Positions 29,815 to 39,840 of a DNA stretch of 64,000 bases are shown one piece after another (within the stretch, counting starts at the first letter, position 1; each line of letters begins with the position of its first letter). The notes beneath the pieces were generated by a model. The model was not told the origin of the DNA. It made no database searches and worked only from the letters and a program-made list of their open reading frames with translations. Made by a program: the position numbers and the translations under genes. Source of the DNA: Oceanihabitans sp. 2_MG-2023 (GTDB lineage: Bacteria > Bacteroidota > Bacteroidia > Flavobacteriales > Flavobacteriaceae); the NCBI RefSeq assembly GCF_030547245.1, contig NZ_JAUOQT010000001.1, positions 434,001 through 498,000 on the forward strand, given 5' to 3'.

Positions 29815-31440
29815 ATGAAAAATAAAATTAAAGCCCTTAAATTAATAGGTCTATTCGCACTAATCGCATTGGCTTTTGTAGCTTGTGATAAAGATTTTAC
29901 ATCCTTAGAAAGTGATATTGAAGGATCCCAAAACTTTAATACGGACTCCGCTTATCAATTTGTTCTAACCTATAATAAAAAGATAAACCCTGTACAAACT
30001 AACGGTTTATCCGCTAATTTACTAGGTGTTTATAAAGATGACATATATGGTAAAACAACAGCAAGTGTGGTCTCTCAAGTTACATTAAATTCGTATGACC
30101 CAGATTTTGGAACCTCACCAGAACTTGTTTCTGTTATTTTATCCATACCTTATTTTTCTACCCTAGAAGAAACCGTTGATGGTGTTTCTACGTATTCTAT
30201 GACTGAAAAAGATTCTTTATACGGCAGTGAAGATGCTCCAATAAAACTTACAATTAATAGAAACGGATATTTTTTAAGGGATTTTGACCCAGATAATATA
30301 GAGGAGTTTCAAAAATATTATTCTAATGCGAATAGTACTATAAACTTTGACAATTATATTGTAGAAACTTTGTATGAAACAGACGGGTCGTTAGAAAAAC
30401 CTCACTTCTATCCAAGTATCGAAGAAATAATAATAAATGAAGACACAGATGATGAAGAAACATTAACTCCTAGATTTAGACAAGAGCTAGACATGCCAGA
30501 AGGTTATTGGGAAAACTTGTTTTTCGAAAAACAAGACATGGCTGAGTTAAGTAATGAAAACAACTTCCAAAACTATTTTAGAGGACTATACATTAAAGCA
30601 GAAGCTGTTAATGATAAAGGTAGCTTACTATTACTTGATTTTAGTAACGCGATGATAGAACTTAATTATACAAAACACCAAGTAGTAAATAGTGTCGTTG
30701 TTACAGACGATGATGGTAACATTGTTAAAGAAGAGGAAACACTTCAAATAAACTTATCAGGAAATATATTGAATATTTTAGAAAGTGATGATCCAGATAA
30801 CACAATTACTACAGCTGCCGAAGGAGCAAATCTAGTAGATGGTGACGAGAGTTTATATCTAAAAGGAGGAGAAGGAGCAATGGCTGTTATCGACTTGTTT
30901 GGCGGACCAGACTCTGACAATGATGGTTTTTCAGATGCATATGATGATTTTATAGATACCTATAAAGACCAAAGACTTATTAATGAAGCTAATTTAGTAT
31001 TTTACGTAGACGAAACTGCTACAGCTAGCCTAAGTGACATGCAAAAACCTAGTAGAGTTATTATATACGACTTAAAAAATAATGTTCCTATTGTGGATTA
31101 TTTTTTAGACATTACAAATACAACTACCCCTGAAGAATCTAAAACATTCCATTCTACTCCTTTAGATAAAGAAAGTGAAGATAATGGAAAATATAAGATC
31201 CGTTTAACAGAACACTTAAATAATATCCTTTTAAGAGACTCCACGAATCTACAATTAGGATTAATGGTAACTACAAATATAAATGAGGTTTTTCAATTCA
31301 CTACTTCCGATAGTGAAGACATTATAACATCTGGAACAGTAATGTCTCCAAAAGGAACAGTTTTACATGGTGGTAATGAAAATGTACCATTAGAAAAAAG
31401 AGTACAATTAGAAATATTTTATACAGAACCAAAAAACTAA
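29815..31440 (+). CDS. DUF4270 lipoprotein
   Basis: The 541-residue protein has a lipoprotein signal (lipidated Cys24 in AFVACDKD). The mature protein is acidic and beta-rich, with segments typical of DUF4270 (YNKKINPVQTNGLSANLLGVY, LFFEKQDMAELSN, YFRGLYIKAEA). An Asp-rich turn, GPDSDNDGFSDAYDD (about 365), resembles a calcium-binding loop. The function is unknown; it is predicted to be an outer-membrane lipoprotein. It lies 14 bases after the GlgA-like gene and 6 bases before glmS, an arrangement found repeatedly in Flavobacteriaceae, so the three are likely co-transcribed. Confidence 0.88.
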   Translation: MKNKIKALKLIGLFALIALAFVACDKDFTSLESDIEGSQNFNTDSAYQFVLTYNKKINPVQTNGLSANLLGVYKDDIYGKTTASVVSQVTLNSYDPDFGTSPELVSVILSIPYFSTLEETVDGVSTYSMTEKDSLYGSEDAPIKLTINRNGYFLRDFDPDNIEEFQKYYSNANSTINFDNYIVETLYETDGSLEKPHFYPSIEEIIINEDTDDEETLTPRFRQELDMPEGYWENLFFEKQDMAELSNENNFQNYFRGLYIKAEAVNDKGSLLLLDFSNAMIELNYTKHQVVNSVVVTDDDGNIVKEEETLQINLSGNILNILESDDPDNTITTAAEGANLVDGDESLYLKGGEGAMAVIDLFGGPDSDNDGFSDAYDDFIDTYKDQRLINEANLVFYVDETATASLSDMQKPSRVIIYDLKNNVPIVDYFLDITNTTTPEESKTFHSTPLDKESEDNGKYKIRLTEHLNNILLRDSTNLQLGLMVTTNINEVFQFTTSDSEDIITSGTVMSPKGTVLHGGNENVPLEKRVQLEIFYTEPKN

Positions 31441-31446
31441 ATATTT

Positions 31447-33294
31447 ATGTGTGGTATCGTAGGTTACATAGGTCATAGAGAAGCATATCCAATCATATTA
31501 GAAGGGCTTAAGCGTCTAGAGTATAGAGGATATGATAGTGCTGGAATAGCACTTTTTGATGGCGAAAATCTTAAATCATCTAAAACGAAAGGCAAAGTAG
31601 CCGATTTACAAAAAAGGTTAGAAAAAGAAATTTCTACTAATGGTAAAGTAGGTATTGGCCACACTCGTTGGGCTACTCATGGAGTGCCAAACGATGTTAA
31701 CTCTCACCCGCACTACTCCAACTCTGGAGACTTAGTAATTATACATAATGGTATTATTGAAAACTATGCTGCCCTTAAAACAGAACTTACTAAAAGAGGC
31801 TATACCTTCAAATCAGATACAGATACAGAAGTTTTAATAAATCTAATAGAAGACGTAAAACTAAAACAAAAAGTAAAACTAGGTAAAGCAGTACAAATAG
31901 CATTAAACCAAGTAGTAGGAGCTTATGCAATTGCTGTTTTTGATAGAAATAAACCCGATGAAATAGTTATAGCTCGTTTAGGAAGTCCCTTAGCTATTGG
32001 AGTTGGTGAAGGTGAATTTTTTATAGCTAGTGATGCATCTCCTTTTTTAGAATACACTAAAAATGCCATTTATTTAGAAGATGAAGAAATGGCTATTATT
32101 AGAATAAAAAAAGATGTTAAAATTAGAAAAATTAAAGACGATTCTATAGTAGCACCTTACGTTCAAGAGCTTCAAATGAATTTAGAACAAATTGAAAAAG
32201 GAGGCTATGAACACTTTATGCTTAAAGAAATTCATGAACAACCAGATGCGATAAGAGATACATACAGAGGTCGTCTTCTAGCTAATGAAGGCATAATCAA
32301 AATGGCTGGTATTGATGACAATATTGAAAAATTTATTAATGCCGATAAAATAACTATTGTAGCTTGTGGTACCTCTTGGCATGCAGGATTAGTAGCAGAA
32401 TACATTTTTGAAGACCTAGCTAGAATTCCAGTAGAAGTAGAATATGCTTCCGAATTTAGATATAGAAATCCTGTAATTACAGACAAAGATATAGTGATTG
32501 CTATTTCTCAATCTGGAGAAACAGCAGATACTTTAGCTGCAATTAAACTTGCAAAACAAAACGGGGCTTTTGTTTTTGGTGTTTGTAATGTTGTTGGATC
32601 TTCTATAGCTAGAGAAACACATGCAGGAGCTTACACACACGCAGGACCAGAAATAGGTGTAGCATCTACAAAAGCTTTTACTACTCAAATTACAGTATTA
32701 ACTTTAATCGCTTTAAAATTAGCTAAAGCGAAAGGAAAAATATCTAACTCGAATTACCATTATCATTTACAAGAATTAGAGCTTATTCCAGAAAAAGTTG
32801 CTAAAGCCTTAGAATCAGACTTACATATTCAAACAGTAGCAAACACATATAAAGACGCAAAAAACTGTTTATATTTAGGAAGAGGATATAACTTTCCAGT
32901 AGCACTTGAAGGCGCCTTAAAATTAAAAGAAATTTCTTACATACATGCCGAAGGATATCCTGCAGCAGAAATGAAACATGGCCCAATTGCACTAATTGAT
33001 GAACAAATGCCTGTTTTTGTTATAGCAACAAAAAAAGGACATTATGAAAAAGTGGTAAGTAACATTGAAGAAATTAAATCTAGAGCAGGAAAAATAATAG
33101 GTATAGTAACTGAAGGAGATACCAATGTAAAAAACATAGCAGATCATATTATTGAAGTGCCTGAAACTTTAGAGTCATTAACTCCTTTGCTTACAACTAT
33201 TCCACTTCAATTACTTTCTTATCATATTGCTGTAATGTTAGATAAAAACGTAGATCAACCAAGAAATCTAGCCAAATCTGTTACTGTAGAATAA
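31447..33294 (+). CDS. glmS: Glutamine--fructose-6-phosphate aminotransferase (isomerizing)
   Basis: GlmS makes glucosamine-6-phosphate from fructose-6-phosphate and glutamine, the first step to UDP-GlcNAc for peptidoglycan and LPS. The 615-residue length is standard. The N-terminal glutaminase domain begins with the nucleophile Cys2 (MCGIVGYIGHR) and includes GHTRWATHG. Two SIS sugar-isomerase domains follow (ACGTSWHAG, ISQSGETADTLAA, LGRGYNFPVALEGALKLKE), ending in the conserved PRNLAKSVTVE. No glmS ribozyme leader is possible, because the gene starts 6 bases after the DUF4270 stop codon. Confidence 0.98.
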   Translation: MCGIVGYIGHREAYPIILEGLKRLEYRGYDSAGIALFDGENLKSSKTKGKVADLQKRLEKEISTNGKVGIGHTRWATHGVPNDVNSHPHYSNSGDLVIIHNGIIENYAALKTELTKRGYTFKSDTDTEVLINLIEDVKLKQKVKLGKAVQIALNQVVGAYAIAVFDRNKPDEIVIARLGSPLAIGVGEGEFFIASDASPFLEYTKNAIYLEDEEMAIIRIKKDVKIRKIKDDSIVAPYVQELQMNLEQIEKGGYEHFMLKEIHEQPDAIRDTYRGRLLANEGIIKMAGIDDNIEKFINADKITIVACGTSWHAGLVAEYIFEDLARIPVEVEYASEFRYRNPVITDKDIVIAISQSGETADTLAAIKLAKQNGAFVFGVCNVVGSSIARETHAGAYTHAGPEIGVASTKAFTTQITVLTLIALKLAKAKGKISNSNYHYHLQELELIPEKVAKALESDLHIQTVANTYKDAKNCLYLGRGYNFPVALEGALKLKEISYIHAEGYPAAEMKHGPIALIDEQMPVFVIATKKGHYEKVVSNIEEIKSRAGKIIGIVTEGDTNVKNIADHIIEVPETLESLTPLLTTIPLQLLSYHIAVMLDKNVDQPRNLAKSVTVE

Positions 33295-33380
33295 CCAACA
33301 CACATTTTACACATACCATATTTTGACCCCTTATTTTTGTGAATTTATTAAAATTTAGTCACAAGAATTGAGAAAATAAT

Positions 33381-33396
33381 ATTATGCGCGCATAAT
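33381..33396. promoter_or_regulatory. 16-bp perfect palindrome upstream of the TonB receptor, followed by a second inverted repeat
   Basis: ATTATGCGCGCATAAT is perfectly self-complementary and GC-rich at its centre in an AT-rich gap. A second inverted repeat (AAAACTT...AAGTTTT, about 33404-33420) follows. It lies 72 bases before the receptor ATG and may be an operator. Confidence 0.45.
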
Positions 33397-33468
33397 TTTC
33401 AAAAAACTTCTTAAAGTTTTCATAATATTTAATTATATTGGCTCAAATAATTTAACTAAAACTAAAAA

Positions 33469-36201
33469 ATGAGAACAATTCTTTCAACTTTATTGTTGTT
33501 TTTTTGTGCATCAACATTTGCACAAACAACAATAACAGGTACAGTAGTTGATGACAATAACCTACCTGTCCCAAGTGCAAACATTATTGTTGTAGGTGCC
33601 TCTGTTGGTACTGTTACCGATTTTGATGGTAATTTCACATTAACAGTAAATCAAAACCCTCCTTTTACACTACAAGCTAGTAGTATTGGTTTTGAGCCTC
33701 AATCGCAAGAAGTAACTGCAAACAACCAAACACTTAATTTTATTTTAGCTGAAGGTACTTCCTTAGACGAAGTAGTAATCTCAGCTTCTAGAACTCCAGA
33801 ACGTATTTTCGAGTCTCCTGTAACAGTAGAACGTTTCGGTTTAAAAGAAATTAAAAATACAGCTTCGGCAGATTTTTATGGTGGTCTAGAAAACTTAAAA
33901 GGTGTCGATGTGAATACTAACAGTTTAACATTTAAATCAGTAAACACAAGAGGGTTTGCCACATTTGCTAACACAAGATTTATGCAATTGGTAGATGGAA
34001 TGGATAATTCTACTCCTGCGTTAAACTTCCCTATTGGTAACCTTGTAGGTATGATTGAAACAGATGTTCAAAGTGTAGAATTGCTACCAGGAGCTTCTTC
34101 TGCTTTATATGGTGCAAATGCATTTAATGGTATTCTTTTTATGCGTAGTAAAAGCCCTTTTGACCACCAAGGTATTAGTGCTTTTGTTAAACAAGGTATC
34201 ACTTCTCAAGAAGCTTCAGGAGACAACCCTTACACAGATTTAGGTGTTAGAATGGCTTATAAATTCAGTGATAAATTTGCTGCAAAAGTAAACTTTGGTT
34301 ACCTACATGGTACAGACTGGGCTGCTACTAGTGAAGTAGATAGTGATGTATTTGGTGGGACTAGAACAACCAACAAAAACTATAATGGTATTAATGTTTA
34401 TGGAGATGAAGTATCTGCAAACATTAATGACTTATCGGGAGGTACAGGTCTGGTGCCAGATGTATTTGTAAGTAGAACTGGATATAATGAGCGTGATTTA
34501 ACAGAACATAAAGCAGAAAGTATTAAAGCAGATTGGGGTTTATATTATAGACCTATTACAGATAGTAATTTCGAAGTATCTTATGTAGGTAAAGTTGGTA
34601 CTGGAACTACAATCTATCAAGGTACAAACAGATACAACATCGATAACTTTTTCCAACAACAACATAAATTAGAATTAAAAAACGATAATTACTTTGTAAG
34701 AGGTTATGTCGTTGCTGATAAAGCTGGTGATTCTTATGATATGGTGTTTACAGGAATTAACATTAACAGAGCTTGGAAAAGTGATGCTGAGTGGTTTGGT
34801 GACTACATCAACACCTATGTAGCTGCAACACTAGGTTCTGGTGCTGATGACGAAACTGCGCATGCTGCCGCAAGAGCTGCTGCTGAAAACGGTAGATACG
34901 AACCAGGTTCTACAGAATTTAAAAATGCTTTTAATAGAGTTATAAATGATCCTGATTTAGCTTCTGGATCTAAATTTCAAGATGCATCTAAATATTATCA
35001 TGCAGATGGTAACTATAACTTTAGCCACTTAATAGATTTCGCAGATATACAAGTTGGTGGTTCTTTTAGACAATATGCCTTAAACTCTTTTGGCTCTATC
35101 TATACCGATTATGATGGACAAATAGATTACAGCGAATTTGGTGTTTATACACAAATTCAAAAAGATGTAGAATTAAATGAGGATATGGAATTGAAAATAA
35201 CTGCATCTGCTCGTTATGATAAATCTGAATTTTTTGACGGGTTTATTTCTCCTAGATTATCTTTAGGTTTAACCTTAAACCAAAATCATAATATTAGAGG
35301 TTCTATTCAAACTGGTTTTAGAAACCCTACAACACAAGATTTATTTATTGGTTTAGATGCAGGTCGTGCTATTTTAGTTGGTTCTGCTCCAGACAATTTA
35401 GAAAGATACTCAAGAGATTTTACAGCAAGTGACGGAACAGTATATACACAAACCGGAGCTGCTGCTTATAACAATTCTTACTCTTCTTCTTCTGTTACTG
35501 CATTTGCTGCAACTGGAGATCCTACAGCTTTAAGAACTGCTAACCCTAACCTTGTAAAACCAGAAAAAGTAACTTCTGCTGAAATAGGATATAGAGGTAA
35601 ATTCAATAAACTTATTGTAGATTTTAGTACGTATTATAACAGATACAAAGATTTTATTTCTCAAGAAGTTGTTATCGCTCCATATTATGGCTCTGTTGCT
35701 GATGGTTCTGCAGCTGCTGCAATTGCTAATAGTGATTTTCAAGCCTATAGCGCATATACAAACTCGGATGTAGATGTAAACTCTTATGGTGCATCTATTG
35801 GACTTTCAACTAAAGTATTTGGAAATTATGATTTAAGCGGAAGTTATACCTTTACAAAACAAGACTTTGATAGAGATGCAAACCCAGATTTCGAAACAAA
35901 TTTCAATACGCCAGAACATAAATTCAAAGCCGCTTTTGGAAACACCGAGTTATTTAAAAACTTTGGATTCAATATAGCATATAGATTTAGTGATGATTAT
36001 TTTTGGGAAGCAACTTTTGGAGATGGTGTAGTACCTGAATTTCATACTGTCGATGCGCAAATAAACTATAAAATTCCTTACTTAAAATCTTTAATTAAAC
36101 TTGGAGGAACAAACATTGGTGGTAACGAATACTTTACAGCCTTTGGATCTGGATTTATTGGTTCTATGTACTATGTTTCATGGACTATTAATAACTTATA
36201 A
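33469..36201 (+). CDS. TonB-dependent receptor with carboxypeptidase-D-like N-terminal domain
   Basis: The 910-residue outer-membrane protein has a signal peptide (1-18, ending TFA), a CarboxypepD_reg-like beta domain typical of Bacteroidota receptors (about 20-103: TTITGTVVDDNNLPVPSANI and DFDGNFTL), a plug (about 105-230: FQ-type VELLPGASSALYGANAFNGIL) and a 22-strand barrel. It imports a ligand using TonB energy. The sugar-uptake partner SusD is absent. Instead an SGNH-hydrolase lipoprotein starts 11 bases downstream, so the pair may release and take up an ester-linked substrate; that is inference. Confidence 0.9.
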   Translation: MRTILSTLLLFFCASTFAQTTITGTVVDDNNLPVPSANIIVVGASVGTVTDFDGNFTLTVNQNPPFTLQASSIGFEPQSQEVTANNQTLNFILAEGTSLDEVVISASRTPERIFESPVTVERFGLKEIKNTASADFYGGLENLKGVDVNTNSLTFKSVNTRGFATFANTRFMQLVDGMDNSTPALNFPIGNLVGMIETDVQSVELLPGASSALYGANAFNGILFMRSKSPFDHQGISAFVKQGITSQEASGDNPYTDLGVRMAYKFSDKFAAKVNFGYLHGTDWAATSEVDSDVFGGTRTTNKNYNGINVYGDEVSANINDLSGGTGLVPDVFVSRTGYNERDLTEHKAESIKADWGLYYRPITDSNFEVSYVGKVGTGTTIYQGTNRYNIDNFFQQQHKLELKNDNYFVRGYVVADKAGDSYDMVFTGININRAWKSDAEWFGDYINTYVAATLGSGADDETAHAAARAAAENGRYEPGSTEFKNAFNRVINDPDLASGSKFQDASKYYHADGNYNFSHLIDFADIQVGGSFRQYALNSFGSIYTDYDGQIDYSEFGVYTQIQKDVELNEDMELKITASARYDKSEFFDGFISPRLSLGLTLNQNHNIRGSIQTGFRNPTTQDLFIGLDAGRAILVGSAPDNLERYSRDFTASDGTVYTQTGAAAYNNSYSSSSVTAFAATGDPTALRTANPNLVKPEKVTSAEIGYRGKFNKLIVDFSTYYNRYKDFISQEVVIAPYYGSVADGSAAAAIANSDFQAYSAYTNSDVDVNSYGASIGLSTKVFGNYDLSGSYTFTKQDFDRDANPDFETNFNTPEHKFKAAFGNTELFKNFGFNIAYRFSDDYFWEATFGDGVVPEFHTVDAQINYKIPYLKSLIKLGGTNIGGNEYFTAFGSGFIGSMYYVSWTINNL

Positions 36202-36212
36202 AAATTAGCAAA

Positions 36213-37718
36213 ATGAAAAATATAAAATATATACTACTATCTGCTGTCCTTATTGGATTCACAGCATGTAATGATGAAGAAGATTTCGAAGAATTCTTAG
36301 ACAATCCTACAGAAGAAGTAGTACTTCCAACCTTAACCGCTGGATCTGCAAACTTTTCTAATTATGTGTCTATAGGTAATTCATTAACTGCTGGTTATAC
36401 AGACAACGCTTTATTTATAGCAGGACAACAAAACTCTATGCCTAATATGTTATCGCAAAAATTTGCGTTAGTTGGTGGTGGTGCTTTTACACAACCATTA
36501 ATGGAGGATAATATTGGTGGTTTATTATTTGGAGGAATGCAAAATGTAGACGGAAGCTTTGGGCCTAGATTATATTTTAATGGTGCAGGACCTGCTGTTT
36601 TACCAGCAACTTCAACTACCGAAGCATTTGCACCTACATTAGGAAGCCATAATAATATGGGAGTTCCTGGCGCTGCAAGTTTTCATTTATTATATGATGG
36701 TTATGGAAACCCTGGAAACCTTTTAACTACTCCAGCAACAGCAAACCCTTACTATGTAAGAATAGCATCTGCTCCAAATGCAACAGTACTAGGAGATGCT
36801 TTAGCACAACAACCTACATTTGTTTCCTTATGGATTGGTAATAACGATGTATTAGGATATGCTACTTCTGGTGGCGATACTACTTTAGGAGCTATTACAC
36901 CACAAGCAACTTTTGATGCTTCTATTGGCGCTATAGTTGGTGCTTTACAAACTTCTGGTGCACAAGGTGTAATGGCTAACATTCCATATGTAACAACAAT
37001 ACCACATTTTACAACGGTGCCTCATAATCCAGTTCCTCTAGATGCTGCTACAGCTGGAGCTGTAAATAATGCTTATGCTGCGTATAATGCAGGATTACAA
37101 GGTTTAGTAGGTATTCCTCCTGTAATGTTAACTCAAGAAGAAGCAGATAGGAGAATGATTAATTTTGTTGCAGGACAAAACGCTGTAGTAATTATGGATG
37201 AAAGCTTGTCTGACATGACTATATATAGTGCTGCATTAGTAAACATGCGTCAGGCTACTGCTGATGATTTATTAGTATTACCGAGTTCTAATTTTATTGG
37301 AACTGAAGCAGTACCAGGTAACCCACTTACAGTAAATGGTGTTGCAGTTCCTTTAGCAGACAAATGGGTTTTAACACCTGAAGAACAAGATGAAATTAAA
37401 ATTGCTACAGATGCATTTAATGCAACTTTACAATCTGCTGCATCTTCTGCAGGATTTGCTTTTGTTGATGCAAATGCTTTAATGCAACAATTAGATAATG
37501 GTGGTTATCCTGAAGGTGGTTTTAATTTAACATCAAGCCTAGTTACAGGTGGTGCTTTCTCTTTAGATGGTGTACACCCAACTGCAAGAGGTTATGCTTT
37601 ATTAGCTAATCAATTCATGAAAGCAATAGATACAACTTATGGTTCTAACTTTGAAGCTTCAGGTAATTTATTAGATATAGGAGAGTACCCAACAAACTAT
37701 CCTACTACACTTCAATAA
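36213..37718 (+). CDS. SGNH/GDSL-type hydrolase lipoprotein
   Basis: The 501-residue protein has a lipoprotein signal (Cys19 in GFTACNDE). The SGNH fold is shown by block I VSIGNSLTAGY (about 51-61, nucleophile Ser; Asp of GDSL replaced by Asn), block III IGNNDVLGY (about 208) and block V DGVHPTARGYALLAN (Asp and His of the triad, near 450). The relatives are esterases or lipases. It is longer than typical family members because of insertions between the blocks. It follows the TonB receptor by 11 bases and ends at a terminator, so the two make an operon on the outer membrane. Confidence 0.85.
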   Translation: MKNIKYILLSAVLIGFTACNDEEDFEEFLDNPTEEVVLPTLTAGSANFSNYVSIGNSLTAGYTDNALFIAGQQNSMPNMLSQKFALVGGGAFTQPLMEDNIGGLLFGGMQNVDGSFGPRLYFNGAGPAVLPATSTTEAFAPTLGSHNNMGVPGAASFHLLYDGYGNPGNLLTTPATANPYYVRIASAPNATVLGDALAQQPTFVSLWIGNNDVLGYATSGGDTTLGAITPQATFDASIGAIVGALQTSGAQGVMANIPYVTTIPHFTTVPHNPVPLDAATAGAVNNAYAAYNAGLQGLVGIPPVMLTQEEADRRMINFVAGQNAVVIMDESLSDMTIYSAALVNMRQATADDLLVLPSSNFIGTEAVPGNPLTVNGVAVPLADKWVLTPEEQDEIKIATDAFNATLQSAASSAGFAFVDANALMQQLDNGGYPEGGFNLTSSLVTGGAFSLDGVHPTARGYALLANQFMKAIDTTYGSNFEASGNLLDIGEYPTNYPTTLQ

Positions 37719-37736
37719 TTTATCTTAAATTTATAT

Positions 37737-37767
37737 AAAAAACACCTTCAAATTGAAGGTGTTTTTT
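37737..37767 (+). terminator. Terminator after the SGNH hydrolase
   Basis: AACACCTTCAA pairs with TTGAAGGTGTT and is followed by a run of T, about 20 bases after the stop codon. Confidence 0.85.
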
Positions 37768-37816
37768 TATGCTTAAAAATCTACAAATTTTGATATATTT
37801 TTTAAATTAAAACCAC

Positions 37817-37824
37817 TATATTTG
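37817..37824 (+). promoter_or_regulatory. -7 promoter box (TATATTTG) of atpD
   Basis: An exact TAnnTTTG match. The predicted start (about 37829-37831) coincides with the base of the leader hairpin at 37830-37872. Confidence 0.6.
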
Positions 37825-37829
37825 CAGCG

Positions 37830-37872
37830 CGAAAAACCTTATACGCATTAAAATTGCGTAAACCGTTTTTCG
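37830..37872 (+). promoter_or_regulatory. Structured leader hairpin at the 5' end of the atpD transcript
   Basis: The outer arms CGAAAAAC (37830-37837) and GTTTTTCG (37865-37872) enclose a second stem, TACGCA (37842-37847) with TGCGTA (37855-37860), and a 7-base loop. It is not followed by a T tract, so it is not a terminator. It probably stabilises the mRNA 5' end or is regulatory. Confidence 0.6.
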
Positions 37873-37881
37873 TATTAATAA

Positions 37882-39417
<1,536 letters not shown>

Positions 39418-39428
39418 GCCGAAGCAAG

Positions 39429-39485
39429 TGCTGAATTTATTTCAGCATCTATTTAATATAAATTAGACTTCCGTTTTCACGGAAG
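39429..39485 (+). promoter_or_regulatory. Two hairpins between atpD and atpC, the second terminator-like
   Basis: TGCTGAA/TTCAGCA (39429-39447) and CTTCCGT/ACGGAAG (39468-39485, followed by CTTTTAAAT) fill most of the 89-base gap. The second resembles a weak terminator and could lower atpC expression relative to atpD. Confidence 0.55.
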
Positions 39486-39506
39486 CTTTTAAATAAAATT
39501 TAAAAG

Positions 39507-39785
39507 ATGTATTTAGAAATTGTATCACCAGAAGCAACGTTATTTAAAGGAGATGTAACTAGTATTACTGTTCCTGGATTAAATGGAGAGTTTGAACTAC
39601 TAAAAGATCACGCACCTATCGTTTCTCTTTTAAAAGAAGGAAATGTTAAGATTTATGGCGATATTTCTTTAGAAGAGGAAGTTCAAGATAAATTTACTAA
39701 AGGTAGTGATAAAGGAACTTGGCTAGCGATTAACTCTGGTACTTTAGAAATCAATAACAATAAAGTGATTGTGTTAGCAGACTAA
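39507..39785 (+). CDS. atpC: F-type ATP synthase subunit epsilon (short form)
   Basis: The epsilon subunit couples rotation between F1 and the c-ring. The 92-residue protein contains the N-terminal beta-sandwich domain (MYLEIVSPEATLFKGDV, PGLNGEFELLKDHAPIVSLL) and ends at NKVIVLAD. The two-helix C-terminal domain, which inhibits ATP hydrolysis in E. coli and Bacillus, is absent. This short form is known in Bacteroidota. It follows atpD after an 89-base gap with two hairpins and is followed by a strong terminator. Confidence 0.95.
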   Translation: MYLEIVSPEATLFKGDVTSITVPGLNGEFELLKDHAPIVSLLKEGNVKIYGDISLEEEVQDKFTKGSDKGTWLAINSGTLEINNNKVIVLAD

Positions 39786-39804
39786 TATCACAAACAATGT
39801 ATAT

Positions 39805-39837
39805 AAAAAACGCTTCAGATAATCTGAAGCGTTTTTT
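39805..39837. terminator. Bidirectional terminator between atpC and the DUF5916 gene
   Basis: CGCTTCAGAT pairs with ATCTGAAGCG, with A and T tracts on the two sides, so it can end both convergent transcripts. Confidence 0.85.
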
Positions 39838-39840
39838 TGT

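Noticed and set aside
31441-31446. glmS ribozyme upstream of glmS
   Set aside because: Only 6 bases separate glmS from the preceding stop codon, so there is no room for the ribozyme.
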